A stretch of 64,000 bases of DNA from Paragyromitra xinjiangensis (GCA_038503065.1 JBCAMK010000003.1:2294001-2358000), one strand, 5' to 3'. Positions 9,798 to 23,800 are shown, counted from the first letter of the stretch. Numbers and translations: made by a program. Notes: generated by a model from the letters alone, not told the origin.

Positions 9798-12700
9798 GGC
9801 GGGGTAGAGACGGTGTAACAAGCGGGACAGGTCAAGCAGGACTCTACCACAATTCTGTTGTGGGAAACAGGAGAAAAATGCAAACAAGCCAGTTGGAAGC
9901 AGATGAAAATAGCAGAAAAGAAGAGACGCAGAGGCCACGGGTGATTAAAACCCAGAAAAGAACAGAAGAAGACGAAGCAGGACACGATAGCGATCCGGCG
10001 CAATGTACTGTGGATGCGGGCAAAGTGGAGCTCTGAATCCTCACCTATCAGTGAGTGATGTAACCGCCGCCGGCAGAAATCGCTGGAAACCCCGGGTTGC
10101 AATGATAATTATTTTCTGCTGCTCGCGGGCTCTGGGAGAGACCCTGGATTCTTATTTTTCTTATTTTATTCTTGTTTGTGTTTCTTTTTCTCCGCTGTCT
10201 TCCCCCAGAACGCGTTTATCGAGCAAAAACACCTGCTAGGGTGGGACCGGAACCTGTGTCATGTACAGATAAACTAGATAGCTGTATGCCTGTGCTGTTC
10301 AAGCACAGCTGGATGTAGGCAGGTACAAGTAATCGTCCGTATGTGAGTATCTCTTCTCCCTCTTTCTCTCTCCCCTCTCCCCTCGTGTTCTATCAACTCT
10401 TCTCCGCGTGTGTGCCCCGTCAATTGCTGTTCTTCTATGTCTCCTGTCCTCACCTCGTGTTCGTGTCGTGTCGTGTTGGTCAAACAGAGCAAACCTTTGT
10501 GCTGCGATAGGGCTCTGGATTTTATCTCCGCCTTGTTAGAGTAGACGACGTGCTCGCGCGCGATAGAGACAGGGGAGCAAGCGGGTAGTATATTTTATTC
10601 CTTTTTCTTTGCCTCTTCTCCGCAGGGTCAAGGTCAGATCTGCGAATTGTGCGGTTGTGCGGTTGTGCGGTTGTATTGAAACGGGGGTTCAAGTTCTGGG
10701 AGCTGTGTAAAAAAAATTGTACGAGAGCTATACCTCACGGATCCAGGCGAAGCAAGGAAAATCCAGACGTTTCCTGAATCAAAGGGTAGATTTTCTTCTG
10801 CTCTGGGGTGGAAGGCGACCCACGTTTACACGCCCGTATGTGGATCGGCAGCAGCAGTACTCTCCGGGAATGCAGCCGAAGAAGGGGATGCTATCAGTTC
10901 GTTGGAGGACGAGAAGAAACATTCAGGCCTCAATTGCTTACTGGTACCTGGGCAATTTTTTTTCAACATCACGGGTATCATCTGGGCTGGAAGAGGGGGG
11001 CAATGCCCGTCCGCCTTCCTGTCCGACGATATAGCTGTAGAGCACACTGGTAGGGTACATAGCAAGTACATAGGACAATCCTTGGTGGTGTTAGATAACA
11101 GTTTCTATAGACCTCCAATCGCCCGCTGGGCGGTGTCGCAGCAATGGTTTCGTTGGCCGTACCGACATACCCAACCCTCCCCAACAAAGAACCGCGACCT
11201 TGGTACAGATACATATGCGCATGCAACTGGCGGGGAAGATATCACGATGGAAACAGCAGCTGTGAAGAGCGAGTGGTTGTGCTGCGGGCAGCCTCACTGC
11301 ACGGTATCCCCAAAGTACCTAGCTCGGATTCAAAAATAGCGGGTAAGCGTTCACTTCAAAGATACGCCAATCACTGATACTGGGGCTTCCCTTCTTGGGG
11401 CCAATAGAGAGAAAAGGTTGTAGTTGATTGGCATGCAGAGCTCCGGATCGGCGCTTTTAGTAAATTGCACTCACGAGCAAGCAAAACACAGCATGAAGAT
11501 GATGCTGTGGCCAATGATGATATCGGGTGGCGAAAATTCCCCCCGGACAACATCGAGATGCGGAATCTGGGTGGTGGTTCGTCATTGGACCCTAGACTTT
11601 ATCTATTTACCTATCAATTCCTCCCCCTCGCAGGGCGTAGCATGCTGCTTGCAGCTGCCGCTACCTGTGCACAATTATACTCTGCTCCGCAGTACATTGG
11701 CCCAATTACACGGGGTTTTAGGTACTCTAAAGCACGCAGTTGCGAGCACTCGAGCACATATATGTACGGCAGTCCCGGCAGCTAGATTTCGGGCTTTGCT
11801 TGGGGCTGTCAATTCTGTCAACTTCTCAGGCGTGGCCTTGAGGCACTAACATGGGGTGCTGTCGAAGTGCTGACAGAAGGAGAAGAGAGTTCCTGGTTAC
11901 AATTGTGTTCAAGGCATGGGGCCAGGGAACCTCACATGAGCGTCACGATTCACGGATACGCTTGTGTGGCCTCTATCTATTGGTACTGGCACTTCAAAAC
12001 ACACCATCACGCTTACACACACGAACATCACAAATTTAAAGAAAATCGCAACACCCGCGTACACATACCACGCAGACACACATAAAAAATTAACTGACCG
12101 GTGGTTATCTGTCCATCTTCGACGGAAAAAAAACATTGCGATAAACACCGACAGCATCCATCCTAACGCGCTTTAGAAAAAAGAAAGAAAAAAAAAGGCC
12201 TGACGCGACAGGACACGATCAAGGTCGAAAGCGGCGATTCGAAATGTGGGGTAGAAATTTTTACAAAATACCAAACAAACGGCGATCCTGAAAAAATAGT
12301 GGATACTCCTAACCAGCGGTAACTTTTTCGCTTGGAAGTCTCCGCCACTACGGGGACTGATCTACTCTCACGTTCCTATGCTACTCCACCATGCTTTGCT
12401 ATCCTTTCGTACAATCCGGTAGGGCTGCCGGTAGGACGGTACATCAAGTACTTTAGTTCGGGTGATGAGCATGTCATGGTGAGGGGAAAGTTCATCACCC
12501 ATTGAGGATCGTCACTCGTGGGGAGACTTCCACTATGACGCGCAGTCGAACGATCCACCCGCTCAACTGAAATCGAACCACGTGGCAAAGCACAGAACCC
12601 TCCGTGAACCGTGCTTGTAATGTTTCAAAATGACAATCCAGGCGTTTTTGCCAGTTCAATTTTTCTTCATTTGACGATCAGATGAAACTCTAATACTGAG

Positions 12701-14132
12701 TGATAATTTATGTCGCCAATTTCTACTTAGACAACTCCCGGCACCTTCCAATCGCTTTGTCGGTCGTTTACCCCCGTAGCTCCAACGATAAAACCACGAT
12801 GCGAGAAGGCGCAGAGGGTGAGCTCTTCAAAAAAAAGATTTGTTGGTAAAGCCAGACAAAAAGCGCCATGGGAGGGAAAGCTACAATTCTTGTGGCACTG
12901 ATCACCCTCTGCGCTAGTTGAATCAGCTATCAAAAGCCTCAACCGCTGTTTTCAGGATTTTGATTGGTCAGTTCAGTCCAAGGGTGTGATCCGCTTGCCC
13001 AGCTCGCCCTTCACGCCTTCTCGCATCATACTTGAAACAGAGTAGCCATACTTTGTTAAGTCTCCCAAAACGAGTGCTGCAGGCACTTATCAGCAGGAAT
13101 TTATAGTACTGACCCTCCAAGGCATGTTTTGGTTATTGTTACAACCTAACCATAAACCAACAGTTATTTCACCAATAAAACACAAAGTAAAGCCACAGAA
13201 ACTAACAAACTAACACTAGTAGAATATGTCAAAACTCGTTCGTGATTTTAACTCCAACCCTTGCTTGTATCCCATGATCGCCAAGGCCGGCGGCGGTGGG
13301 CCAACCAGACCAGCCAAGATATCATTGACTTTCAAGGCCGCCCTTTCGTTAGAGACTTTACGCAAACAGATCCAGCCCCGATTTCTAGCAATTTGATTGG
13401 TGCCGATCAGCTTCTGATTGGTCAAAAACCAGGGCTAGCTTAAAAGCGTAAAGTCTCTATTTCCCAGCACACAGCACATCATGGACTACTAACATCTTGA
13501 GATGTTCTAGCACCTTAGGCTCTTGAGGTTAGTAAAGCAAAAGTGAGCTGATGTTGACGCCAACTAAGTCAAGGTTGTTTCAAGCCTCATGTCTCACTAC
13601 TGAAAACCGCGCCTCACCACATCAATAAATGGTCTCTAGAAATGCCTAAACAATCCGCACAAAGTCACCTGCACGTATACCGAGAGAGTTAGAGTCTGTA
13701 TCTGATACTATGGATGAAGTGAATACCTCCATGTACGAGCATCGTGTAACACTCGCGCATGGAAGCCTCCGAACTAGACAAAATCTCACGCTCCTGGATC
13801 ATGTGACGTGCCAGGTATCCAATCAATTCACCTGGAGTCATAAAAATCGGCTACGTGGCTTACATATCTCGTGAATGGGTTTTTCTGGTCAGGTACCCGC
13901 AGTAATGGGAGGCCTTTTGAGATTTCCGGGGAATTCCGGAAAATACCCTACTCCGCATGCGGCTCAAGAGAAGAGAGATCTGCCACGTGCATGCTACGTG
14001 CACAAGCGGCTAGTGAGGCAAATGCGGGGAACTTAAATGCGAGCATCGGCGAAAAACCTTCGGGTTTCACTTACTTAGTGGCTCGTTCCCAAAGCTTCAG
14101 CCGGGAAGTCGTTTGGTTATGGTTGTTATGCA
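9798..14132. other. Gene-poor stretch, first part
   Basis: No frame here is convincing. The 300 bp next to 9797 must hold the promoter of the 812-residue gene. Other contents are a C/T-rich tract near 10340-10400, an 8-bp tandem repeat near 10648-10674, and overlapping short frames at 10.7-11.9 kb on both strands that match no family and show no splice-linked continuation. CCAAT boxes occur near 12960 and 13395. I see no transposase, reverse transcriptase or RNA gene. Confidence 0.4.
10648..10674. repeat. Short tandem repeat, 8-bp unit, three copies
   Basis: The unit TGTGCGGT is repeated head to tail three times with no change. It lies in the gene-poor stretch, and no function is apparent. 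Confidence 0.8.
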
Positions 14133-14146
14133 GGGTTAGGGTTAGG
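14133..14146 (+). repeat. Telomere-like GGGTTA repeat inside the chromosome arm
   Basis: The 14-base sequence GGGTTAGGGTTAGG contains just over two TTAGGG units, the telomere repeat of most filamentous fungi. It is too short to mark a fused telomere. It could be a binding site for a telobox (Tbf1/Taz1-like) protein or simply chance. Confidence 0.55.
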
Positions 14147-15848
14147 TTTTCTCTATCAAGATTGATGGGAATTGTAGGCAGGAATCGAGAAGTCACCACA
14201 TCGATCATAGCTGATATAAAGATATATGGCATACTCGGAAGGATCGTCTTGTTTTTTTAGAAGCACTGATGAGTTGAGGTAAACAAGGTGCGGATATTGC
14301 ACAACCGACCAGACTGAAGACGGTGAGGTGTCCGTAAGACTGTGACTGGTATGACGAGCCTTAAGAAACAAGATTCCTCCGACAATTGATAAGCGAGAAG
14401 CCATGACGAAGAGCCAAGAACCGAGACCAAGGCATGACGTTGGCGCGGGAAACGCTTGCAGGGGGTCTCCGTCGCATCTTCAGTCGTCATTGTGCATCAC
14501 TTCAACCCCGCCACGCGCCCGGGCGGACCACAGAGGCTGAGCCAGAGAGCTGGGATCGATCTTAATACCCCATTGACAAAGGACAGTGGATCGGCTGCAG
14601 TTGGCTCACGATATTTTGGGGATACACTGGACACAGACAACCGCTAGATATTGTTTTTTTTACCCGCTTGCAGTTTGCAAGACCCTGTTTGGCTGAGGAG
14701 CGGGATTCGTTGCCTTAGGACGAACCTAGAGTACTCTGGAGTGAGTGGGAGCGTGAAAAGATCTCAGGTGTTTGAATTTTATAGCACTAGTAAATCATGA
14801 TTCCTCGAAGCGGACAGCGCAACGGCAGCCACTGAGAAGAAAGCGAGTTTGGTACAGTTAGACAGCGAGATGGGTTTGAAAAGTGACAAAAAAAGTTTCT
14901 AGGGCGCAAAAACCTGCCTGAAATTTGATCGATAGAACAGGAGATCGGTCTGGAGGAGGGTTCCATTTTATTGAACCTGCATGTTCTCCAGCTGCTACTG
15001 CGACCTTCCACCGAAAATAGACCTCCGAGTGACGAGCCGAGTGACGAAATCGCTCTCCCCGCAGCCGGCTGCCGAATAGCTTGTTCTCCATCCTTCACGT
15101 TGCTCATCGTAATCTTTTATTCAATCTTTTCTCCTTCCACTTCTCTCTCTCTTGCATCTACTATACCCCCTCTTCCTCTATCTACCCGTCACACCCATAC
15201 ACACACACCCCGGTTCTCTAATCTCTCCAGCACATTTCCAGTTCTATCGATTAACTTCACACCCGTTCCGTGTCACGGAAATATCTCACCATCCTTTGCC
15301 CTTCCCCGATCCCACTTTTCAGGAACACCCCCCGGGCGCAAGACCGTCATGCCTGTGATAGAGGTACGTATATGCATACCGCCGGATTTGTCAGACGCTG
15401 CTTCTTTCTGTTCCTGTCTTCGTCCCTGCCTCTGTTCCCTTGCTACTCAAAATCACTGTGGGGGTTTTTATGAGGTTGGAAGTTAATCCTTGCTCACCCT
15501 TCTGGAGGGAGGAGGCATGACGACGTTTGTGGGACGAAGGAGGGGCATGTCATCGTGCTTGTGCGTGCTGCAACCTACGCCTCTTTATGTGTCCTTGTTT
15601 GATATCTGGACTGAGCCCATTCTCCACTTCTTGCTTCCCCTCATTCGCATCCCTCAAAATCGTTGTGTATTCAAATTATTCCTAGTTTTTATTATTTCTA
15701 CTGATCGTCTCTATCTGCTGTGACATCGGATTTCTCATCTCTATTTCAATTCCCCACTCTTACTTCCACTAATTCCCCACTTACAAACTTCATCCTTCTA
15801 TCTATAAAAAAAACATTCAAGCAATTAGCACCATAAAGACTTCATCTA
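14147..15848. promoter_or_regulatory. Upstream region and probable long leader of the Srk1/Rck2-type kinase
   Basis: From about 15100 onward the plus strand is dominated by C/T tracts, as in fungal promoters and 5' leaders. Near 15349-15363 a short frame ATG-CCT-GTG-ATA-GAG is followed at once by a consensus donor GTACGT. The next acceptor candidates lie near 15790-15838, just before the kinase ATG. None joins this mini-frame in phase with the kinase, so it is best seen as a leader intron or a short upstream frame. No TATA box is clear. Confidence 0.4.
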
Positions 15849-18224
15849 ATGGCTTCTCAATTTCAGAACCTAAAAAACTTTATCCGCCACGGCAAACACG
15901 CGCGGAACAACCAAGATGGCACATCTCACCCACCACAACAACAGCATGCTCTCTCAGATCCAACCGGGAAAGTTGAACCCCAAAAACAATATCACCAAAA
16001 ACAAGATTTTTCGGTAGCTCCCGTTGACAACCGCAATGTAGTCGCCCAAGCCAACAATGCAGCAGCAAACGCTACTGGTGCTCAACAGAAGCTCCATATA
16101 AACGACCCTAATACGGTGCACTCCCCTAAAGGTGGAGTATCCGCTGGTGGAATTGGTGGACAAGGAGGGAAGGCATACGATGAGACTGTATTAGCCAGGA
16201 TTGTAGCTGAGGAAAAGGAATCCCGTGAGCGGTTACCAAGATATCCCGGATTAGAGCGATGGATTCTGTTGGAAAAGATGGGAGATGGAGCTTTCAGCAA
16301 TGTCTACCGTGCTCGTGATAGCACCGGAGAGTTCGACCAGGTTGCCATCAAGGTTGTACGAAAATACGAACTCAACGCGGCTCAGGTATGTACCTATCAC
16401 TTTCTCTTGTTTTGTTCTTCTAATATTTCTCTCCCTTCACTTTTTTCCTTTTCGCGGTCCCAAGGTGGTCTAAAGCTCTCCGAGTGGGGTTTGTTCTGGG
16501 AACCTTTTGACCAACATTTGGGGGATTTTTTTCTTAGGGTAATGACCATCTTCATGCGGACTTCAAGAAGATGCCAAAAACAGTTGAGGTGCGCTAGATT
16601 CCTTAAATGCCTCCTCTCGACTAAGATATCACTTGCCCACTACCCACTTCCTTTTCCTGAGAAAAATACGATTTTGGTTGTTTTTCCTATCATCGTTTTT
16701 TTCTATTTGTATCAGGATTTCCTCGCATCTTTCATGTTTCTTCACATCTTGGATTCTCAATATCCGAAGGATTGCCTGGATTGCGAGCTAACCTATTTTA
16801 TAGCGAGCAAATATCCTCAAAGAAGTACAAATAATGCGCGGTCTTCAACACGAGAACATCGTCTCCCTGATTTCATTTTCGGAATCTCGGAGTTACTATT
16901 ATCTAATCTTGGAGCTTTGCTCAGGTGGAGAATTATTCCACCAAATTGTGCGTCTCACCTTCTTTTCAGAGAATCTGAGTAGGCATGTTATTGTGCAAGT
17001 TGCAGACGCATTAAGATATCTTCACGAGGAGAAAGGTGTTGTTCACAGGTATGGATTATTGCTTATCACATCATACGATTATATAAATCGATCATTGGCT
17101 AACACTGTGCGCACGCATAAAGGGATATCAAGCCAGAGAACCTACTTTTCGAGCCGATCCCATTTATTCCCACAAAGAATCCCAGACACCGATCTCCCGA
17201 GGATGAAGACAAAGAAGATGAAGGCGAATTCATCCCCGGCGTCGGCGCTGGTGGCATTGGACGGATAAAGGTCGCCGATTTTGGTCTCTCGAAGGTGGTA
17301 TGGGACACCCAAACCATGACTCCCTGTGGCACCGTAGGTTACACAGCCCCAGAAATCGTAAAAGATGAACGATACTCTAAGAGTGTCGACATGTGGGCTC
17401 TTGGTTGTGTCCTCTACACCCTACTTTGCGGATTCCCCCCATTTTACGATGAGAGCATATCGGTCCTCACGGAAAAAGTTGCGAAGGGACAATATACTTT
17501 CCTTTCCCCATGGTGGGACGATATCTCGAAGCCTGCACAAGACCTAGTATCCCATCTCTTGACAGTTGATCCTGTCAAACGGTACACAATCCAGGAGTTC
17601 ATGGATCACCCATGGATCAAGCAGACGGAAGAGCCAACTGTTGCTGCGCTAGACGCTCCTCCTCTTGCCACACCTGCTCTCAGCAAACAAATACAATTCA
17701 CTCCCATGAGTGTCGAGCCCGAGTACACTCCCGACATCGGTATGCCAGGAGCAAACAAACGGATGGACTTCCGATCACCTGGAGTTGTATCCTTAAGAGA
17801 AGTATTCGACGTTGGATACGCAGTCCACCGTATGGAAGAAGAAGGGAAACGCCGCAAGAACTGGAAACAAGGCTACAGGGGTGCCCAGCCTTTGAACGAA
17901 GAAGACGAGATCGACTCCGAGGAAGAGGACGTTGGAGAGCCAGTTAAAATCGCCAAAGAAAACAATTCGGACGATGTTGCAGGGATGGAGGCAACATTGA
18001 GGAAAACAAATCTGAATTCTGGAAGTACGTATGCTGGAGCCATGGCTGCTGCTCGAGGTGCCGGTGTGGCAGGTGCCCCAGTACCTGGCACGCCAAAGGC
18101 TCCTACTGGCGGTCATTCAAGGGCGCCAAAGAGGAAGCCTGGTGGATTTGAGTTGACTCTAGATAATGCTACTCTACTTGGTAGGAGAAAGAAGGGCGGC
18201 GATGATGGGACGGTGCAGGCGTAG
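15849..18224 (+). CDS. srk1: Stress-activated Ser/Thr kinase, Srk1/Rck2 (MAPKAP-like, CaMK group)
   Basis: Exons 15849-16385, 16538-16588, 16804-17048 and 17123-18224 splice into 644 residues. In yeasts these kinases are phosphorylated by the Hog1/Sty1 stress MAPK; Rck2 restrains translation elongation and Srk1 delays mitosis through Cdc25. The kinase core is complete: Gly-rich loop GDGAFSNVY from residue 145, VAIK lysine 168, HRDIKPEN at 277-284, DFG at 330-332, and activation segment MTPCGTVGYTAPE ending at Glu355. A 45-residue acidic insert between DIKPEN and DFG (EPIPFIPTK to GGIGRIK) is a mark of this subfamily. The N-terminus is long, polar and probably disordered. The C-terminal tail has basic RKRKPG-type clusters and Ser/Thr-Pro sites, where MAPK docking is expected. 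Exon 2 has only 51 nt. Confidence 0.93.
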
Positions 18225-20812
18225 ATGGCGAAGGTATAGACGCGCCCAAAAAGGTTGTTCGCGCATAGAAACATCTTTCTATTTAGTTATAATCATTGTT
18301 ATAGCAATTTTATAGCAGGCGGCTGGATTGAGCCAAGCCTGAGAGGGAGGTTGGATATTTTCTTGATACATTTTTTTTGGTGGAAATGGTGGGACAGTTT
18401 TTTCCATCAGTTAATTTTCTTTTCATACCCGATTCGGATGGTTTTCAGTTTTATGGGCATCAACACATCTTACTTTCCGAATCACATCTTCGGTTCTTTT
18501 GGTTTGGTTAAGTTTCTGCATTCTCTCCCTTATTTCCTCTCATTTCTGATCCTGCTCCTCTTATTTTTTTCCTATTTGCCAATCTCACGGTCGTTAGCTA
18601 CGCATACGTTTTCTGCTTTTAAGCTGGATTGGGTTCCTGGGTTGTACATTCGCAGGCATAGTGTCGACAGTGACCATCCTAGCCCTGATAGGGTCCAGAG
18701 GAAGGTTACGGTCTAAAATTACCTGATTTGATGCTGGGCTTTCAAAAAACATAAGTGCTGATCTTAATACGGAAGGTAAAAGTACCAATGCACCTGCCGA
18801 CGGTGTTGGAGCATCGCGAACATCTCGTTGCAGTACCAAATCAGCGATATCACGCGCTTCGGTATCTTCACCACGGAGATGTGGATTTTTCATTCTCTCC
18901 GGCGGGCACACGCGCTGGAATCCAGCCGTGCATCTAAAGTAATAAATCTGTTGGTTCTTGACCGCTCATCTCCTGCCCAGGTACCCCCGCGGATTCACAA
19001 AACAGCCGATGCACATCGCGACTGATTAGTCTTATCAGCCTTCCACCTCAATTTCCCCCTTCTAAAAAAGAAATGAAACAACAAAACGTCAAGCAACCGA
19101 AATTCCAGGCTGAGCTGCGGGTATCTAGTAGATGCGAACGTGATTTAGTACCAGGCGAGCCGCGAGCACGCCACACGATAGTAAATAGAACATTTTGGGG
19201 AGTCCTTTGGCACCTAGCATGGTAAAGCATTTACCTAAGGGCTTTCCAGAAACGGGGGTGCTTTGGGGAAAAAAGAAAAAAGGAACCCGCTCAGGTCCCC
19301 GCTGATCTATCTGACCAAGCCAAATCCTGCTGACCAGAGAGGTCAAGCGAACACTCGTCAGCTAGGCAGCGAGCTGAAAAAAAAGCTTATCTACCCAGCC
19401 CTGACTTAGGACGCCCAATAAGCAGCGGTGAAGACCACTCTCAACCTGCAACCTTATTCACACCTCCGCCCACGGGACGCGACGTGAGACTGTGTATATG
19501 TATGCATCTATCCTATTTTGTCCTAAGGCGTCCGACAAGAAAAGGCTTGTCTTTCCTTTTTTTTTTCCTTTTTTATCTCTTTCTAAGACTAGATACTGTG
19601 GGTATTTTAGACAACTAACTCTAGCGATTGGTACAAATAAAGACAGCTCCTATATGTATAGAGTCCTGCCAAAAATATTGCTATCAATAAACCAGTAACA
19701 TGCCAATAGCAGAAGCCTCTCCCCTCCCTGAGGGGGTACAACCATAGCAGAACAAAAATACCCCATGTAATCTTCTCGTCACACAAGCAAATCATCATGG
19801 TTCGAACGGTTTGAACGGGGGTAAAGATTAACCCCCTCTTTCAGATCCCTGATTTCGAGAGGGTGCACCCGACCAAAACCGGTCTGAACCCTTGTCATAG
19901 CCATTCATAAATGAATATTATCTTCCTCCCATGCCGGTTTTTGCAGCCTTAATCCACCACTCAAGATCTAGCCAAGAAAGTGAAGTAACAGTGCTTCCCA
20001 AGTGACACCAATAGCGTCGATGTCACGGGGGATTGAGATGATGCCGCCTTGACAGGCATAGTACCAACCTAAATACGGGTGAAATTTCTTGACAGCCCGT
20101 GTGCCACACGGCGCAGCCCAATAATGTACATACATGTACATATACATGTTACTTTACGTCAACGTGCTGCGCTGTTACGTCGCACGAATTTTGTGTGCTA
20201 CAGCTGGAATTTCTATATTCCGCCGATAAAGTTCCTGGCCTTGCAACTTGTGCTTACTTTCTCCCATTTGTTGACCCCCTTGCCCCGCGCCTCCCAATTC
20301 GTCATCTCATTCCCCCTTTTATACAATACACGACATGCAGCAGCTTCGTACATTCGCACCTCGGGAAACCTCCTTCTTACACAAACACAAGCCAAGGGGC
20401 CTGTAAAACGGTACGTACAATTCTCAATAGTATTTAACAAGAAAAAGACGGAAAAGAACGGGGAAAAAAATATGCTTTTCAAGTATTTGCTGAGGAAGGA
20501 CGATTTGAGACCAGCCCTAAGGTTCCTATGGTTGGTGGGGAAGGAAAAACGTGTATAGGTGTGCCAGAACTTTTAAGACATAAAACCTGATAAAGAAAAA
20601 AACCGGCCGCTAAATACAACATGTTATGACAGATCAAGATCGGTAAAAACATTGTGACGGTGGTAGAACTGAAGAAAGGTCTTGGGATTAAAGCTGGGCA
20701 AGTAACACAGCAGAAGTAAGAAAATAACGAGACTGTCAATAAGCAACCAACAAAAAGAAAAGATAGAAGCCCATAGGAAAAAAAGAAAAGAGAAACAAGA
20801 ATAATTCACAAC
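18225..20812. other. Intergenic stretch between convergent kinase and Zn2Cys6 genes
   Basis: About 2.6 kb. The first 450 bp are T-rich and probably the kinase 3' untranslated region. The rest has scattered poly-A and poly-T runs and ACATGTACAT-type alternating sequence near 20125-20150. Frames of up to 159 codons here match nothing and lack splice-linked partners. No RNA gene was found. Confidence 0.4.
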
Positions 20813-23800
20813 TCAAGGCCCATTCCCCCCTGTGTCACCACCACTAACTCCTCTCAAGGCTGAATTATCTGCATATCCATAATTTCCCGTCATGACAGGC
20901 CAAGAACCACCAGTAGTTTCTGGCGGCGGGTAAGAATTATTACGTGCGGCAGAAATAGGTGTGCCTGAGTTTCCTGTCGCGGAAACGATATTGGCTGTGT
21001 TGGGTGTTCCATTATGCAAATTTGGATGCATGCTGCTATCACAATCTCGGTTCAGGGCAATGAGCGCTGAAGCTGAATACGTCTCCGTTGGGTCTAATTC
21101 TCCAGCCATTGTGCTAATAGACTGTGCGTACTCTCTCCATGCTTCATTCCCCGACCACCAGCCGAAAAGAGACGAAGTCTGAGGCTCTGTAACGGGTGGG
21201 AAAGACCCTGTTGAAGGCGGCGTGAAACTATAGATACCACTTGAGTTTGGTCCTAATGTAACGGGATCAAATGCCGAGCTTTCTGGTAGCGACATACTTG
21301 TCGCTTCAGGAAATATTGGAATGTTATGTTGGCCCGAGTTATAAGGAGGATACGACTCAGTCGACATGTGTGTAGTTGGTGAAATTTTTGGCGCAGTATT
21401 GGAAGCTACAAAATTTGAAGGCCCAGCAGTGAATGAAGGATATAGATTACTTGAGTTAGCCCGCGTAGTTGGCGGTTGCCTTTGGTCTTGTTCGCCTCGC
21501 TTCCGATGCAGAAGTTCCATTGTGCCGTGTGTTAATACCTGGACGACCTCCCTAAGCCTGTTTGGTGAACCTGTAGCAACTAGTCAGTACAAGACAAAAT
21601 TTTAGCACCTATCGCACAGGATGTTCTACCTAGTAAACTTCCAACATCACCCATGATGTCCATACAAAGATCCATATCAGCCTTCACTTGGACCACCTCA
21701 GCTGGAGTTACGGTATCTCGTTTCTCCCATACCGAAAACAAAATTGTCAATGTAGCCAACAGCTGTATGGTAGTCCCAGACCATGTGGTATCAAGATAAT
21801 GACTGCCTTTTCGCAGCTCGTCGGTAAGATGCAAGATCTTTCGTGAAGACTCGACACAGATGCGGATACAATCACTGGTAAATGACGGTGATGGCGAGAG
21901 GCTCAAAGACGGGTGCCGCATAAGAATTCGACACCTAATACCAATCAGCAAACTTGATCGATAAACAGTGATTATTAAAAAAACTAACTCATGGAACCAC
22001 GAGTGTAAATGGGCCGCTTGAAAGCGCCTCTCGAGCTTCGGGGAATCAAGACCTTTGGTATGTCAGTAGCGGTAACTTCCAGAAGGAACCATATATATCA
22101 ACTCACTCAAACTTTTCGGTGCATTGTCCCTCCATTTTAATAATTTGCCTTCGAGATCTTCGACCAAAGAAACGTATTTCTCCCTCGAAGGCCTAGCAGG
22201 AGCATATAGAGTACCCAGCATCTCGATATAGAGAGCAGTGAACTTGAACATTTCAATTGAAACATCAAAGGCGCAGTCTTCTATGCTTTCATCCTTCTTG
22301 AGAAATCCCGTCTCGGTGATGTATTCATCATCCAGCCTTTCCGGGAGTTCCACGTCGTAATCAGTTTCTCTAATGCTCATTGGCCTACCTAGTCTAGCAC
22401 TCAATGAAACCTCCAGCGTGAGAATAGACCAAAATACACGCTTTCGGAGTTCAACTTCGATTAAATTTGATGTAGTTCCTGAATATTGCCACTTCTTGGG
22501 CGATCGGTGTAGACCAAGCTCAAAGCACATGTTTATAGCAATCCGGGACAGAAGCCAGCTTCCACCAGGCTTAGGGAATCCTCGAATGTGTTGCAAAATT
22601 AGGCCAATAGCCTGAAGGTCCTCCAAACCAGAGCTACTTAGCAAGCCATAGAAAAACGAAAGCGCATAGTGGTAGTGCATTCGTGAACGTTGCATAACAT
22701 CACTCGACGTTGCTGTATTGTGCCCTCGATTGATCATGCGGTCCTGCGATGCATTTTGGAAATCAACGATTGCAAAAACCATATGAACCATTACAGTCTG
22801 AGCAGGACTAGGCACGTAGCTCTTGTCGCTATACATTCTGTCTAGCTGGAGAATCAAGCATCCGTCAGTACCGTAACCCCCCGAATTTACTACACAGCAT
22901 ACAATTAGGGGTATTCAAAATTACCATTTTTGAAAATGTCTGCTGATGGAGAATGGGAAGATAAGGGTGCGACACTGTAAAAAACCAGGTCACATATTTA
23001 TGTGCCTCATCTCTAGGCGGTAGTTCAACCTTAGGGACGTCCGGGTTAACATTGAAAATAGTTGAAAGACAACTACTAAAAGATTCATCGTTTGCATTTG
23101 AAAGAGAGGCCGGCTCGGTGGGATCCAAATCCGACAAGTCTATGTCGATTCCAAGAAGAGACAAAGCTGAGGCCTTGATAGAACTCAGGTACGAGGAGCC
23201 AGATGATATTCCAAGATAATGAGAACCGATATGGCCTGGCCGGAAATTCGCAGACCTTATAGAATTGCAGAGCCTGTCGGGAGTCGTGGTAGAACAACAT
23301 TGCTCGTTAGAGCTAGGGTAAGCTGTAGGTCCAGCTTGAAAATCCTTCCTATTATTTCCCCACCGATCGTTGCTGGCCAAAGGCTTGTTTCCATTTAAAT
23401 TCCAATCCGTTGCTGGGATGTTGCGGGGTTGTTGTTGATAGCCATTATTTCTATTTTCCATACCCATCCTCGCCAGTGCAGCCTCCATTTCTTTATTCTT
23501 CTGTTCGAGTTGCATGCATTTAGCCTCTAGTGTTTCTAAATAACCCCGCGGCACAGCCTTCTGAGAGATACGATCTGTAGTTTTGCACTCGGTACGGTTC
23601 TGCATGCATGGCGAGCATCCTCCTGGTAGTCCATCGCATCGAATTTTCCGAACCTAAGCAACGACAATGGTCAGTCACGGCACTTCCCGAGATTCAGTCT
23701 CCTACCATCTAACCGCAAAACCCAATACTAGACAAAGAAGCAAACATCACCCACCTTGCAACGGTCGCAAGCCTGCCCTGTTCTTGTAGATGTTGCTAGC

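Noticed and set aside
10717..11849. Several overlapping frames of 80-145 codons on both strands
   Set aside because: They overlap in different frames and strands without family motifs or compatible splice sites.
13871..14260. 129-codon plus-strand frame
   Set aside because: It has no recognisable motif and overlaps the telomere-type repeat, and its composition is like its surroundings.
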